In this document: positions 51,810-62,243 of the stretch, one piece after another
Layout of the letters: each line of letters starts with the position of its first letter
Position numbering within the stretch: position 1 is the stretch's first letter
Assembly (NCBI RefSeq): GCF_013249065.1
Contig: NZ_JABRWQ010000001.1
Location: 62,001-126,000, forward strand
Direction of reading: 5' to 3'
Length of the DNA stretch: 64,000 bases
DNA from: Winogradskyella litoriviva
GTDB lineage: Bacteria; Bacteroidota; Bacteroidia; Flavobacteriales; Flavobacteriaceae
Program-made: the position numbers and the translations under genes
Notes under the pieces: model-generated
Database searches by the model: none
What the model was told of the DNA's origin: nothing
The model's input: only the letters and a program-made list of their open reading frames with translations

Positions 51810-53585
51810 TTAACGAACGCCGTGCATTAGTCGTTTTAATAATGGATGTAAAGCAAAAGAAATTAACCCTAAAACAATAGGAACTATTGTAAAAATTAAG
51901 AAGAAATAGGACAATCCATCTTCTCGCGATATTTTTTCTATATCTCCACCAATATAATGCGCCATTTTGTTTCCGATTGCAATAGCTAAATAATATACAC
52001 CAAACATAAATGCCACCATCCTAGCAGGCACTAATTTACTTAAATAAGACAATCCCATTGGAGATAAACACAGCTCTCCCAATGTATGAAATAAGTAAGC
52101 CAAGACTAACCATATCATACTTAATTTTGCTGTTTCTGCACCTAGAGGAATATTTCTCGTTGCAAAAGCTAATAGTCCAAAACCAATTGCCATGATTATA
52201 AGCCCTAAACCATATTTAACTGACGCTGGAGGATTATATTTACTATCCCACCATTTTGTAAATAATGGAGCAAAAACAATAATGAATAATGAGTTAAGAA
52301 TAGCGAACCAAGTTATTTCTACTTCCTTAGCTTCGGTACTAAAATTAATATAAAGCTTGTATATAACTAAAGCCCAAATTAAAATAAAACTTATAGCTAA
52401 TACAATATTAGACAAGCTAATTCTTTTAAATGTTTCTTTGAACAAACTAATCAATACGTAAGTTATTATTCCTATTGGAACAACCGTTACAATTAAATCT
52501 ATTATCTTAAACACCCAAGCTGCATTTCCTTCTAAAACCCTATCTGTAAAATCTCTTGTAAAAATAGGCAACGAACCTGCTGCTTGCTCAAAAGCAGCCC
52601 AAAAGAATATTGTAAATATGCAGAAAATAGTAAAAGCTATCATCCTATCTCTTACAATTTTCTCGTAACGCGGTATCCTAACTATAAGAATTACAATAAA
52701 TGTAATAGCCGCAAGTAATGCAAAAAATAAGGAGTCAGTCATACCTGCTACCGTAAAATTAAAAGTATCAATATGGCCAATCTTACTTAGAGGATCATTA
52801 ATAATAAAAATTAGAGCAGAAATAATAAAAACACCTATTAGAATGTAATCAATTGATAAGAAATGATTTAATTTATCACTTATCTTTTCTTTTGTAGAAT
52901 CTATATCCTCTACTAGTGTGTCAATCATGTCTTTGTTTTCGTTTTTTGGCTTAGACCCAACATCTCCAAAAAGAGGCTGCGCATAGTAAAACTGCACCAT
53001 ACCTAAAAACATAAATATTCCTGCTAGTCCAAAACCATAACTCCAACCAACATTTTCACCTAGCCACCCACAAAGCATAATTCCTAAAAATGCGCCAGCA
53101 TTTACTCCCATATAAAAAATATTATAAGCACCATCCTTTTTCTCATCATGGCCTTCATACATTTTAGAAATAATTGAAGTCATATTAGGTTTAAAAAATC
53201 CATTTCCTAAAATTAAAAAAGCGATTCCAATATATAAAAACGTAGGCGTTTCTATAGCCATAGAGGCATGACCTAAAGTCATCAACAACGCACCAATTAC
53301 TACAGCCATGCGATAACCTATTTTATTATCTGCCAACCATCCTCCCATAATAGGCGTCAGATAAACCAACATAGCGTAAGTACCTAATAATGATAACGCA
53401 GCAGGTTTATCCCAACCCCAACCAGGATTGTCTCCAGTGACAGCACCAGTTAGAAAAATTACCAAAATCGCGCGCATACCATAGTATGAAAAGCGTTCCC
53501 ACATTTCGGTAAAAAACAAAACAAACAATCCTGCTGGATGTCCCATTACTTTTGTCGCGAAAAAATTTTCCGATGAATTACTCAT
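51810..53585 (-). CDS. Proton-dependent peptide transporter (POT/PTR2 family)
   Basis: A 591-residue inner-membrane symporter that takes up di- and tripeptides with protons. The family signature ExxERFxYY is present (FFTEMWERFSYYGMRA, residues about 24-39), along with GNGFFKPNMTSIISKMY and FHTLGELCLSPMGLSYLSKL. About fourteen hydrophobic segments fit the bacterial POT plan with two extra central helices and a loop (PKNENKDMIDTLVEDIDST). It lies 66 bp after a paralogue and downstream of a dipeptidyl peptidase gene, which would supply its substrate. Confidence 0.95.
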   Translation of the reverse strand: MSNSSENFFATKVMGHPAGLFVLFFTEMWERFSYYGMRAILVIFLTGAVTGDNPGWGWDKPAALSLLGTYAMLVYLTPIMGGWLADNKIGYRMAVVIGALLMTLGHASMAIETPTFLYIGIAFLILGNGFFKPNMTSIISKMYEGHDEKKDGAYNIFYMGVNAGAFLGIMLCGWLGENVGWSYGFGLAGIFMFLGMVQFYYAQPLFGDVGSKPKNENKDMIDTLVEDIDSTKEKISDKLNHFLSIDYILIGVFIISALIFIINDPLSKIGHIDTFNFTVAGMTDSLFFALLAAITFIVILIVRIPRYEKIVRDRMIAFTIFCIFTIFFWAAFEQAAGSLPIFTRDFTDRVLEGNAAWVFKIIDLIVTVVPIGIITYVLISLFKETFKRISLSNIVLAISFILIWALVIYKLYINFSTEAKEVEITWFAILNSLFIIVFAPLFTKWWDSKYNPPASVKYGLGLIIMAIGFGLLAFATRNIPLGAETAKLSMIWLVLAYLFHTLGELCLSPMGLSYLSKLVPARMVAFMFGVYYLAIAIGNKMAHYIGGDIEKISREDGLSYFFLIFTIVPIVLGLISFALHPLLKRLMHGVR

Positions 53586-53651
53586 AAATAAAAAGTTAAG
53601 TTAGTTAAAAAGAAACCCTCAAATGATTTAATCATGCAAGGGCTAAATATG

Positions 53652-55220
53652 TTAGTTATTAATTTCTGGATCTGCTAATTCAAAACCTTCGGTTTCGTCA
53701 GAGTGCATCATACGTTCATTATCCTCAGCCCCATGTGTTAGACGTTTGAGCGGTTTCAATATTAAAATAAATAATGTACCAACAATGACTGTAAATATTA
53801 ATATCCCAAGAAATATTGTATACTCACCAAAATCACTAGCTGCTTCACCAACAATACCCGCAACTTTACTACCTAAACCAGTAGCAGCAAAATAGACTCC
53901 CATCATTAGAGATGCATACTTAACAGGAGTTAATTTTGTAATAAACGACAAGGCAACAGGTGATAAACATAATTCTCCAATTGTGTGAAACAAGTAGGCT
54001 AAAACCAACCAAATCATACTTGAAGCACCTGAGTTTTCAAATTCCATAGCCGCAAAAACCATAAATAGAAAACCAAAGCCCATAATAATAATTCCTAATG
54101 CCATTTTAAATAAAGACGAAGCCTCTTTTCCTTTTAACTTTCGTTTAGCCCAAAAAGATGCAACAACAGTAGCAAAAATGATTATAAATCCGGCATTTAA
54201 ACTTTGAAACATTACAGTTGGTATTTCCCAACCAAATAACATTCTATCTGTATTTGTTTCTGTATATAAGTTCATTAATCCTCCTGCTTGCTCAAATGCT
54301 CCCCAAAAAACTATTACCATTATAAACGATAATAATAACACCATAAACCTATCTTTAAAAACCTGAGAATCTAACTCTTTATAAATCATCATCAATAGTA
54401 CAACTACGGCTGTTAGAAATATAAATAATAACCCATAACCCCATTCTAAAGTGTACCAACCCCAAATTGAGGCTGCTAATAATATTAACGCAAATATCAG
54501 TTGCGTAGGAGATTTAAATAACTTTGCATAAAGTTTTCCGTAAGAAATCTCATTAGGATCATCTTTTTTAGCTGGTACAAAGTTTCCTACTTGAGCTAAA
54601 TATTTTTGACCATATATGTAATTAATCAAACCCAAAAGCATCACAATTCCTGCAAGTCCAAAACCAGCGTGCCAGCCCCATTCTTTAACCACTAATCCAA
54701 CTATCATAGTAGCCAAAAGAGACCCTAAATTAATACCTATATAAAATATACTAAATCCTTTATCTCTTCTTATATCTCCTTCTTTATAAAGACCTCCTAC
54801 CATTGTAGAAATATTAGGCTTTAATAAACCAACTCCTAAGATTACTAGACCTAATCCGGTGTAAAAAGCCCAAATATCTGTCAATACCAATACACCATGT
54901 CCTATACACAAAATTATAGCACCTAACAAAACGGCTTTCTTTTGTCCAATCAGTTTATCTGCAATCATTCCTCCAGGAATAGACATTACATATACCAACA
55001 TTGTGTACCATCCGTAAAGAGCTAAAGCTTCACTATTTGTCCAACCTAATCCTGCGCCTCTCTCATCACCAATAGTAGCCGTTGTCATATACAATACCAA
55101 TAGTGCTCGCATTCCGTAATATGAAAAGCGTTCCCACATTTCTGTTAGGAATAAAATATAAAGACCTATTGGCTGTCCAAATAGTTCTCTTTGATGCGGT
55201 TGTTTAATTGCAGTTGACAT
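53652..55220 (-). CDS. Proton-dependent peptide transporter (POT/PTR2 family), paralogue
   Basis: A 522-residue POT protein with the signature FLTEMWERFSYYGMRA, the PTR block GVGLLKPNISTMVGGLY and FHTIGELCLSPVALSFITKL. It is clearly a paralogue of the gene downstream (shared blocks throughout), with a different loop in the middle and a longer acidic C-terminus. It lies between the dipeptidyl peptidase gene (47-bp gap) and the second transporter. The pair may differ in peptide preference or affinity. Confidence 0.95.
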   Translation of the reverse strand: MSTAIKQPHQRELFGQPIGLYILFLTEMWERFSYYGMRALLVLYMTTATIGDERGAGLGWTNSEALALYGWYTMLVYVMSIPGGMIADKLIGQKKAVLLGAIILCIGHGVLVLTDIWAFYTGLGLVILGVGLLKPNISTMVGGLYKEGDIRRDKGFSIFYIGINLGSLLATMIVGLVVKEWGWHAGFGLAGIVMLLGLINYIYGQKYLAQVGNFVPAKKDDPNEISYGKLYAKLFKSPTQLIFALILLAASIWGWYTLEWGYGLLFIFLTAVVVLLMMIYKELDSQVFKDRFMVLLLSFIMVIVFWGAFEQAGGLMNLYTETNTDRMLFGWEIPTVMFQSLNAGFIIIFATVVASFWAKRKLKGKEASSLFKMALGIIIMGFGFLFMVFAAMEFENSGASSMIWLVLAYLFHTIGELCLSPVALSFITKLTPVKYASLMMGVYFAATGLGSKVAGIVGEAASDFGEYTIFLGILIFTVIVGTLFILILKPLKRLTHGAEDNERMMHSDETEGFELADPEINN

Positions 55221-55267
55221 AATAATTATTAGTTAGTTAATAGTTTAGTTCTAAATCAAAAGAAATT

Positions 55268-57469
55268 TTAATTCTTTGATATTTCAATTTTATCACCCAA
55301 TGTTTCATGGATAAAGTTAGTCATCTTTTTATATAAGTGAAGTCTTGTATTTCCTCCATAGATACCATGATTTTTATCTGGATAAATCATCCATTCAAAT
55401 TGCTTGTCAGCTTGTATTAAGGCTTCAACCATGCGCATGGTGTTTTGCACATGTACATTGTCATCACCAGAACCATGAATTAATAAAAAATCACCCTTTA
55501 GTTTATCTACATGATTTATCGGAGAATTTTCATCATAACCAGTTGGGTTTTCTTGTGGTGTGGTCATATAACGTTCTGTGTAAATAGTATCGTAGAATCT
55601 CCAACTTGTAACAGGTGCCACAGCAATAGCCATTTTAAACACATCGTTTCCTTTAAATAAAGCATTACTACTCATAAAACCACCATAGCTCCAACCCCAA
55701 ATACCAATTCTTTCTGCATCAATATAATCTAGTTTACCAAGTTGCTTTGCTGCTTCAATTTGGTCTTCAACTTCATATTTACCTAATTCATTCTGCGTTA
55801 CTTTTTTAAAATCAGCACCTTTAAAACCTGTTCCTCTTCCATCTATACAAACCACAATATAACCTTGCTGAGTTAACATTTGATACCAATAATCATTTGC
55901 ACTATTCCAACGGTTAGCTACTTGTTGAGAACCTGGCCCAGAATATTGGTACATAAACAATGGATACGTTTTATTAGCATCAAAATTTGCTGGTTTAATT
56001 GTCCACATATTTAAATCATTTCCATTAACAGAAATGGTCCCGAACTCTTTTTTAGACATAATGTAATTACCTAATTGCTGAGCTAATTTTTTATTATCCT
56101 TTATGTTTTTTACAATTTCACCATTTTTAGAATTCACTAAAGTATATTCATAAGGTGTTGATGCATTAGAAAACGTATTTATGAAGTAAGTAAAATCTGC
56201 ACTAAACGATGCGTTATTTGTTCCGTCTTTTTGAGTTAAACGCTTTTTACTTTTTCCATTTAATTTAATAGAATATACATCTCTGTTTATTGAACCATTT
56301 TCGGTAGATTGAAAATAAATGGTATTTGCCTTCTCGTTAAAACCATAATAATTGGTGACTTCCCAATTTCCTTTTGTTACTTGGTTAATTAGTTTTCCAT
56401 CTTTAGCATAGTGATAGATATGGTTAAAACCATCTAATTCACTCGTCCAAATAAAACTATTATCTTCTAAAAAGGTTAAATTAAACGTTACATCAATGTA
56501 TGCTTTATCTTTTTCGGCTAATACCTTTTGCGAAGTCATTGCTTTTGTATCAATCATCCAAAGGTCTAATTCGTTTTGATGACGATTCATAAACTGAACA
56601 CTCAACACATTAGCTTCTTTGGTCCATTCTAGTCTCGGAATATAAAAATCTTGATATGTTTTATCTACTTTTAATTCTTCAACATTTTTAGAATCTAAGT
56701 TGTATACGTGTAACGACACTTTAGAGTTTTCCTCACCTGCTTTTGGGTATTTAAATACGTGTTGCGTTTGGTACAAATCAGTACCATAAACATCCATTGA
56801 AAATTCTGGCACATTAGTTTCATCAAATCTAATAAATGCTATTTGGTTGCTATCTGCATTCCAATCAAAAGCTTTTACAAAACTAAATTCTTCTTCATAA
56901 ACCCAATCTGTAATACCATTTATAATCTTATTCTTTTCACCATCAGTTGTAATTTGCGAAACTTTGCCAGATTTTAAATCCTTAACGAACAAGTTATTTT
57001 CAAAACCATAAGCTACCTTAGTTCCATCTGGAGACAAAGTTGGTTCTTGTACTAAATTATCTGATACTTTTATTACATTTTTAGAAGCGATATCATAAAT
57101 ATAATATTCACCTAAAGTAGAACGTCTAAATACAGGTTTAGACTTTGTAGTTAGGATTAATTTTGTTTCATCTTCATTAAACGAATAATCAAAAAAACCT
57201 TGAATCTCTGCTATATCAGCCGATGAGATTAAGGTTTTTACTTTTTCTAAAGTTTTATAGTCGTAAATATCTATTGTAGAAGTTCTATTCTGTCTATTAA
57301 AATTTAAAACCGAATACTGATTTCCATTTGCCATAGAATGCAAGGCCTGCATGCCTTCAGTTCTAAATTCTCCAGTCCAAATTTCTTGGAGTGTAATTTG
57401 TTTTTCTTGAGAAAAAACAATTGAAGTTATTAAAAAGCCAAAAACAGCAACAAGATGTCTCAAATTCAT
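55268..57469 (-). CDS. Dipeptidyl peptidase IV (S9B family)
   Basis: This secreted serine peptidase cuts X-Pro and X-Ala dipeptides from peptide N-termini. The 733-residue product has a signal peptide (..SIVFS-Q), an N-terminal eight-bladed propeller with the DPP4 substrate-binding Glu pair (VYEEEF), and a C-terminal hydrolase domain with Ser in GWSYGGFMS, Asp in HGSGDDNVH and His in DKNHGIYGG. Two peptide transporter genes follow on the same strand, so released dipeptides could be taken up directly. It is divergent from the HMG-CoA reductase gene. Confidence 0.96.
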   Translation of the reverse strand: MNLRHLVAVFGFLITSIVFSQEKQITLQEIWTGEFRTEGMQALHSMANGNQYSVLNFNRQNRTSTIDIYDYKTLEKVKTLISSADIAEIQGFFDYSFNEDETKLILTTKSKPVFRRSTLGEYYIYDIASKNVIKVSDNLVQEPTLSPDGTKVAYGFENNLFVKDLKSGKVSQITTDGEKNKIINGITDWVYEEEFSFVKAFDWNADSNQIAFIRFDETNVPEFSMDVYGTDLYQTQHVFKYPKAGEENSKVSLHVYNLDSKNVEELKVDKTYQDFYIPRLEWTKEANVLSVQFMNRHQNELDLWMIDTKAMTSQKVLAEKDKAYIDVTFNLTFLEDNSFIWTSELDGFNHIYHYAKDGKLINQVTKGNWEVTNYYGFNEKANTIYFQSTENGSINRDVYSIKLNGKSKKRLTQKDGTNNASFSADFTYFINTFSNASTPYEYTLVNSKNGEIVKNIKDNKKLAQQLGNYIMSKKEFGTISVNGNDLNMWTIKPANFDANKTYPLFMYQYSGPGSQQVANRWNSANDYWYQMLTQQGYIVVCIDGRGTGFKGADFKKVTQNELGKYEVEDQIEAAKQLGKLDYIDAERIGIWGWSYGGFMSSNALFKGNDVFKMAIAVAPVTSWRFYDTIYTERYMTTPQENPTGYDENSPINHVDKLKGDFLLIHGSGDDNVHVQNTMRMVEALIQADKQFEWMIYPDKNHGIYGGNTRLHLYKKMTNFIHETLGDKIEISKN

Positions 57470-57588
57470 AAATTTTCTATTTCAATATACCAATGCCAAG
57501 TTTACTAAAAATTATACAAAAAACAGCTATTATTAACAGTAAATCGGCATTTACAATCGATTATGCTCACATTTTACACCAATCCTAG

Positions 57589-57596
57589 TATCTTTG
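57589..57596 (+). promoter_or_regulatory. -7 promoter box of the HMG-CoA reductase gene
   Basis: TATCTTTG matches TAnnTTTG, 23 bp before the chosen ATG at 57620. Its position rules out an upstream in-frame start for the gene. A clear TTG is not seen at -33. Confidence 0.55.
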
Positions 57597-57619
57597 TTTT
57601 TACTAAAAACAAAACTAAT

Positions 57620-58936
57620 ATGCCAAACACTATTTCTGGCTTTTCAAAACTTTCTAAATCTCAAAAGATTGAGTGGCTTTTAGACTCTTATTTTACTGAA
57701 AAAGAAAATGCAAGAACACTTGTAGAGCGCTATTGGAATTCTGATGAAAAACTTCAGAAATTACATGATGAGTTTATAGAAAACACCATTACTAACTACT
57801 ATTTACCTTTAGGCGTTGCTCCAAATTTTTTAATTAATAACACGTTTTTTGCCATTCCTATGGCTATTGAAGAAAGCTCTGTTGTTGCAGCAGCAAGTAA
57901 AGCTGCTAAATTTTGGTTAGAACGTGGCGGATTTAAAGCCAAAGTAGTATCTACTGAAAAAATTGGCCAAGTTCATTTTATATATAAAGGCGATTTTAAA
58001 AAACTTACAACGTTTTTTAAACATGTAAAACCAAAATTAATGAGCGATACAGCTTCCATGACTAAAAGCATGGAACGCAGAGGAGGTGGAATTTTAGACA
58101 TTGAATTACGAAACAAGTCTGAAGATTTACCTAATTATTATCAACTCCATGCTACGTTTGAAACCATGGATGCGATGGGAGCAAATTTCATAAATACTTG
58201 TTTAGAACAATTTGCAACGACTCTTAAATCTGAAGCGCTTCAATATGAAGATTTTAATGACGAAGAAAAGCATCTCTCTATTGTAATGAGTATCCTTTCT
58301 AACTACGTTCCTAACTGTTTGGTTCGTGCTGAAGTATCTTGTAAAATTGAAGATTTAAAAAGTATAGACATTCCTAATCCTGAAGAGTTTGCACAAAAAT
58401 TTAAGCAAGCTATTGATATCGCTAAAATTGAACCTTACAGAGCGGTAACACACAACAAAGGTATTATGAATGGTATTGATGCCGTTGTATTAGCAACAGG
58501 TAATGATTTTAGAGCCGTTGAAGCAGGTGTACACGCCTATGCTGCTAAAGATGGAAAATATACAAGCTTAACACATTGTTCTATTGATAATGGCAATTTT
58601 AAATTCTGGATTGAAATTCCATTAGCATTAGGTACCGTTGGCGGACTAACAAGCATTCATCCTTTGGTTAAGTTTGCTTTGCAAATGCTACAAAAACCTA
58701 CTGCAAAAGATTTAATGAAGATTGTAGCTGTTGCAGGATTAGCTCAAAATTTTGGAGCTGTTAAATCTTTGACAACTACAGGAATCCAAGAAGGACATAT
58801 GAAAATGCACTTAATGAATATATTAAATCAGTTTGAAGCTACTGATACCGAAAAATTACAACTCATAGAACATTTTAAAACCAATGTAGTATCTCATAGC
58901 TCAGTTGTTGAAGCTATTGAAAACCTTAGAAAGTAA
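57620..58936 (+). CDS. Hydroxymethylglutaryl-CoA reductase, class II
   Basis: HMG-CoA reductase makes mevalonate, the key step of the mevalonate route to isopentenyl diphosphate. The 438-residue product matches class II (bacterial) enzymes: Glu in EESSVVAAASKAAKFW, DAMGANFINTCLE, Lys in HNKGIMNGIDAVVLATGNDFRAVEAG and the C-terminal His in IQEGHMKMH. I start at MPNTISGFSKLS because a promoter box lies just before it. In this group the enzyme works in the biosynthetic direction. A GHMP kinase of the same pathway follows after 13 bp. Confidence 0.95.
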   Translation: MPNTISGFSKLSKSQKIEWLLDSYFTEKENARTLVERYWNSDEKLQKLHDEFIENTITNYYLPLGVAPNFLINNTFFAIPMAIEESSVVAAASKAAKFWLERGGFKAKVVSTEKIGQVHFIYKGDFKKLTTFFKHVKPKLMSDTASMTKSMERRGGGILDIELRNKSEDLPNYYQLHATFETMDAMGANFINTCLEQFATTLKSEALQYEDFNDEEKHLSIVMSILSNYVPNCLVRAEVSCKIEDLKSIDIPNPEEFAQKFKQAIDIAKIEPYRAVTHNKGIMNGIDAVVLATGNDFRAVEAGVHAYAAKDGKYTSLTHCSIDNGNFKFWIEIPLALGTVGGLTSIHPLVKFALQMLQKPTAKDLMKIVAVAGLAQNFGAVKSLTTTGIQEGHMKMHLMNILNQFEATDTEKLQLIEHFKTNVVSHSSVVEAIENLRK

Positions 58937-58949
58937 TTGATTTTTACCT

Positions 58950-59882
58950 TTGAACACAAAAACCAAAACATATAGAAGTAACGGTAAACTATTACTAACT
59001 GCCGAATACGCGGTTTTAGATGGTGCAAAAGCTTTGGCTATACCAACTAAGTATGGGCAGAGTTTAACGGTTTCTGGTAACAATACTAATGTTATAAATT
59101 GGAAAAGTTATAATGAACTAGGAGATGTTTGGTTTGAGGATACATTTTCTATTGAAAACACATCTACTGCACTCAGTGTGACATCTGCATTAAAAAATGA
59201 CATTTCTAAGCGACTTATTGAAATACTAAAAGCTACTAACAATTTGAATTCAGAGTTTTTATCAAAAGATAAAGGATTCGATATTAAAACGCATCAAGAT
59301 TTTAATAGACTTTGGGGCTTAGGAACTTCTTCTACACTAATTAATAATATCGCAAATTGGGCAAATGTAAATGCTTTTCAGTTATTAAAACAAACCTTTG
59401 GCGGCAGTGGTTATGATATTGCTTGTGCTCAAAATGATAATCCAATTACGTTTCAGCTTCATACTAATAAAAACCCTTTAGTTGAGCCTATACATTTTAA
59501 TCCTGACTTTAAGCAACATCTTTACTTTGTTTATCTCAACCAAAAGCAAAATAGTAGAGATGGAATTTTGGCTTATAAAAAGTTAAATAAGATTAATCGT
59601 GAGATTATAAAAAACATTAAAGACATTACAGAAGCCATGAGCACATGTAAGTCGCTCTCTGAATTTGAAAGCTTAATTGCAACTCACGAAACTATTATTG
59701 CCAACCTTATTCAGCAAGAGCCAATTAAAACACGGTTGTTTTCAGATTTTAAAGGTGCTGTAAAAAGCTTAGGTGCTTGGGGAGGCGATTTTATTCTAGT
59801 AACCTCAAGTAATGACCCAACAACTTATTTTAAGACCAAAGGGCTCAATACTGTGATTCCTTATGAAGCTATGATTTTATAA
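58950..59882 (+). CDS. GYDIA family GHMP kinase (mevalonate pathway)
   Basis: A 310-residue GHMP kinase. The N-terminus SNGKLLLTAEYAVLDGAKAL is the substrate-binding part, GLGTSSTLINNIANW is the ATP-binding glycine loop, and GGSGYDIACAQ is the motif naming the GYDIA group of Bacteroidota. Members are thought to work in the mevalonate pathway (mevalonate or phosphomevalonate kinase); the exact substrate is unproved. The best start is TTG, 13 bp after the HMG-CoA reductase stop; no ATG is available before the first conserved strand. Confidence 0.88.
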   Translation: MNTKTKTYRSNGKLLLTAEYAVLDGAKALAIPTKYGQSLTVSGNNTNVINWKSYNELGDVWFEDTFSIENTSTALSVTSALKNDISKRLIEILKATNNLNSEFLSKDKGFDIKTHQDFNRLWGLGTSSTLINNIANWANVNAFQLLKQTFGGSGYDIACAQNDNPITFQLHTNKNPLVEPIHFNPDFKQHLYFVYLNQKQNSRDGILAYKKLNKINREIIKNIKDITEAMSTCKSLSEFESLIATHETIIANLIQQEPIKTRLFSDFKGAVKSLGAWGGDFILVTSSNDPTTYFKTKGLNTVIPYEAMIL

Positions 59883-59931
59883 GTTTTATACTTAACAATA
59901 CTCAAAAATACTTAGTATCATTAAACTGCAT

Positions 59932-59970
59932 AAAAAAATGGCTTCACATTTCTGCCAAGCCACTTTTTTA
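59932..59970. terminator. Bidirectional terminator between the kinase and PpiD-like genes
   Basis: TGGCTT and AAGCCA pair around a 12-base loop, with A-run before and about seven T residues after. The convergent genes on each side can both use it. Confidence 0.75.
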
Positions 59971-59989
59971 ATATTTTAGAACAATCAGT

Positions 59990-62137
59990 TTAGTAAACCG
60001 TTTTCGCTCTATTATCTTCAATTTCTGCTGATTTCTCTAATGCTTTAAATACTGCAGTTTGTGCTGCCGCACGTCGCTCATTATTTAATCTATTTGCAAT
60101 AGCAGCATAGTTGTCTAATTTAGTTGCCTCAGAAATTTTAGTAACTTCTACAACATAAACTCCTTTTTCACCATCAATTGGTTTAGAAGTAGCTCCTTCA
60201 GCTAAACCAAATGCTGCACCAACAACTTTAGGCTCAACACCAGCACCAGAAAGGGTTGTGTTTTTAAATGTAATAGCCGCTGCTGTCCTAGGACTTACGC
60301 CTTGATTTTTGGCAATATCAGTAACTGTTGTTGCTGTGATTTTATCACGGATTAATTTAGCTTTCTTTTCGTTTCTTATTTTAGGTAAAGCTGTAATAGA
60401 AGCATCTTCGGTGCTCATTAAACCTTTTTCCTTTTTTTCAACTACTTTAGCTACTATAAAGCCAAAGTTTGATATTGGGAAGTTTTTAAAATCTCCTGTT
60501 TCCGTTTCATCATTAAATGCCCAACGCACAACTTCTCTTTGGCTTCCTAAACCAGGAATATTTTCGTCTAAAGCTTTAAAAGAAATTGGCTTTACTGTTA
60601 AATCGCGTTCTTTTGCTAGTGCATTAAAATCACCACCTTTAGCTGCAATTTCAAACTTAGACATTTTATTAAATACCTCTTGCAAAGTAGCATCAGATGG
60701 TTCTATCTTATCTGCTATAGTTGCAACTTTTACTGTTTTATTAAAACTCTTTTGATCCAATATTTCAATAACATGGTAACCAAATGATGTTTGTACAACA
60801 TCTACATCACCTACTTTATTATCAAAAGCATATGCTTTAAATTCTGGAGCCATACCTGCTCTATAATCAAATTCAATTTCTCCATCTTGCTCGTTACTTA
60901 CTTTATCAGAAGATAAATCTAATAAATCCATAAACTTAGTTCCACTTTTAATTTTAGCTAAAATACTATCTGCCGTTTTCTTAGCTTCCTCTGGTGTTTT
61001 GGTTACAGATGCGTCTGCTCTTTGACCTCCAATATTAGGAATTAAAATATGACGAACTTTTACAGAATCTGGCAATTGCTTAGTTGCAATTACTTTAGAT
61101 AATTTATAGTATTCACCATCCTTATAAGGACCATAATAATCACCAACACTTAATTTTAACAACGTGTCTTTAGCTACTGCTGGTAATTCTGCAGCTCTTA
61201 AAAATGAATCGTTGTATTTTATATCTGAATATGTGTTAACAAACTCTTCGATATCTGTAGCAGAATCAAAACCTAAAATAGTTTCATTGTTTTTGCTGCT
61301 TTCGTTGTATTCTGTTTTATCTGCTTTTAGCTCTAATAATCCGGCTTTTATTTCATCTTCATCTGCTTTAGAAGCCACCTCTTTAAACTCTACATACACA
61401 ACTTCTCTGCTAGCCTCAGCTTGGTAAGCATCTTTATGCTTATTAATGTATGCTTGAATATCGCTCTTAGAAACTTCAACCAAACTATCTGCTATAGACG
61501 TGTAAGGCACTTGTACATAACGCACATCTACTGTTTTAGCATCACCAAAATAATCTGCTTCTGCCTCTGTAATTGTAGTACCAACACCTGCTTTAATCAT
61601 ATTATAATAGGTTTGCTGTATAGCATTTGCAGCAATAGATTGCTCATTATTTGTCCAACTATCATAATTCACCAAAAAGTTACCTAAAGGTGCTGTATCA
61701 CCTTTTAAGTCTTTTAGATTAGAAATAAAACCGTTTAATCGATTTACATCAAAATTTCCATCTGCATCCTGAAACTCAGGATATGACGAAAAACTTGTTT
61801 TAAGTAAATCTCTCATTTCATCCTTTTCAACTGATAAACCTAATTTATCAAATTCAGACTGTAAAACAATTTTACGAAGCTCTTGATTGTAAATTGTGTT
61901 CATCGCTTGGGTAGATGTTTGTCTTCCACCTGATGCATCTTGGTAGTTCTTTACTTTTTGTTGAAACTCAGTTCGTTTAATATCTTTACCATTAATCGTA
62001 GCAACGACGTCTTGTGAACCTCCTGAAAACGCAGAAGAATTTTTAAATAAATCTCCAATAACAAAAGCAAATAATGCCATTGCTATTACAAATATTAATA
62101 TCAGTGAACGTTGTCTAATTTTATTTAAAACTGCCAT
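59990..62137 (-). CDS. Membrane-anchored periplasmic chaperone/peptidyl-prolyl isomerase, PpiD-like
   Basis: The 715-residue product has one N-terminal membrane segment (LILIFVIAMALFAFVIGDLF, residues 12-31), a SurA-type N-terminal chaperone region (VVATINGKDIKRTEFQQKV) and a parvulin domain (about 360-460; VRHILIPNIGGQRADAS, GYHVIEILDQ). A second weaker parvulin-like part seems to follow. This is the plan of PpiD, which helps newly exported outer-membrane proteins fold at the inner membrane. It lies among envelope genes (CNNM protein, lptC). Confidence 0.92.
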   Translation of the reverse strand: MAVLNKIRQRSLILIFVIAMALFAFVIGDLFKNSSAFSGGSQDVVATINGKDIKRTEFQQKVKNYQDASGGRQTSTQAMNTIYNQELRKIVLQSEFDKLGLSVEKDEMRDLLKTSFSSYPEFQDADGNFDVNRLNGFISNLKDLKGDTAPLGNFLVNYDSWTNNEQSIAANAIQQTYYNMIKAGVGTTITEAEADYFGDAKTVDVRYVQVPYTSIADSLVEVSKSDIQAYINKHKDAYQAEASREVVYVEFKEVASKADEDEIKAGLLELKADKTEYNESSKNNETILGFDSATDIEEFVNTYSDIKYNDSFLRAAELPAVAKDTLLKLSVGDYYGPYKDGEYYKLSKVIATKQLPDSVKVRHILIPNIGGQRADASVTKTPEEAKKTADSILAKIKSGTKFMDLLDLSSDKVSNEQDGEIEFDYRAGMAPEFKAYAFDNKVGDVDVVQTSFGYHVIEILDQKSFNKTVKVATIADKIEPSDATLQEVFNKMSKFEIAAKGGDFNALAKERDLTVKPISFKALDENIPGLGSQREVVRWAFNDETETGDFKNFPISNFGFIVAKVVEKKEKGLMSTEDASITALPKIRNEKKAKLIRDKITATTVTDIAKNQGVSPRTAAAITFKNTTLSGAGVEPKVVGAAFGLAEGATSKPIDGEKGVYVVEVTKISEATKLDNYAAIANRLNNERRAAAQTAVFKALEKSAEIEDNRAKTVY

Positions 62138-62243
62138 AGTCTTTTATGTATTGTATATTTTGGTGTAAATAAGTCTGCGAAAATAGCATATTCTTCTAAA
62201 TAATAAAAGTAGTAACGCAGTTTTTATAAGTGTTGTTTAAGTA

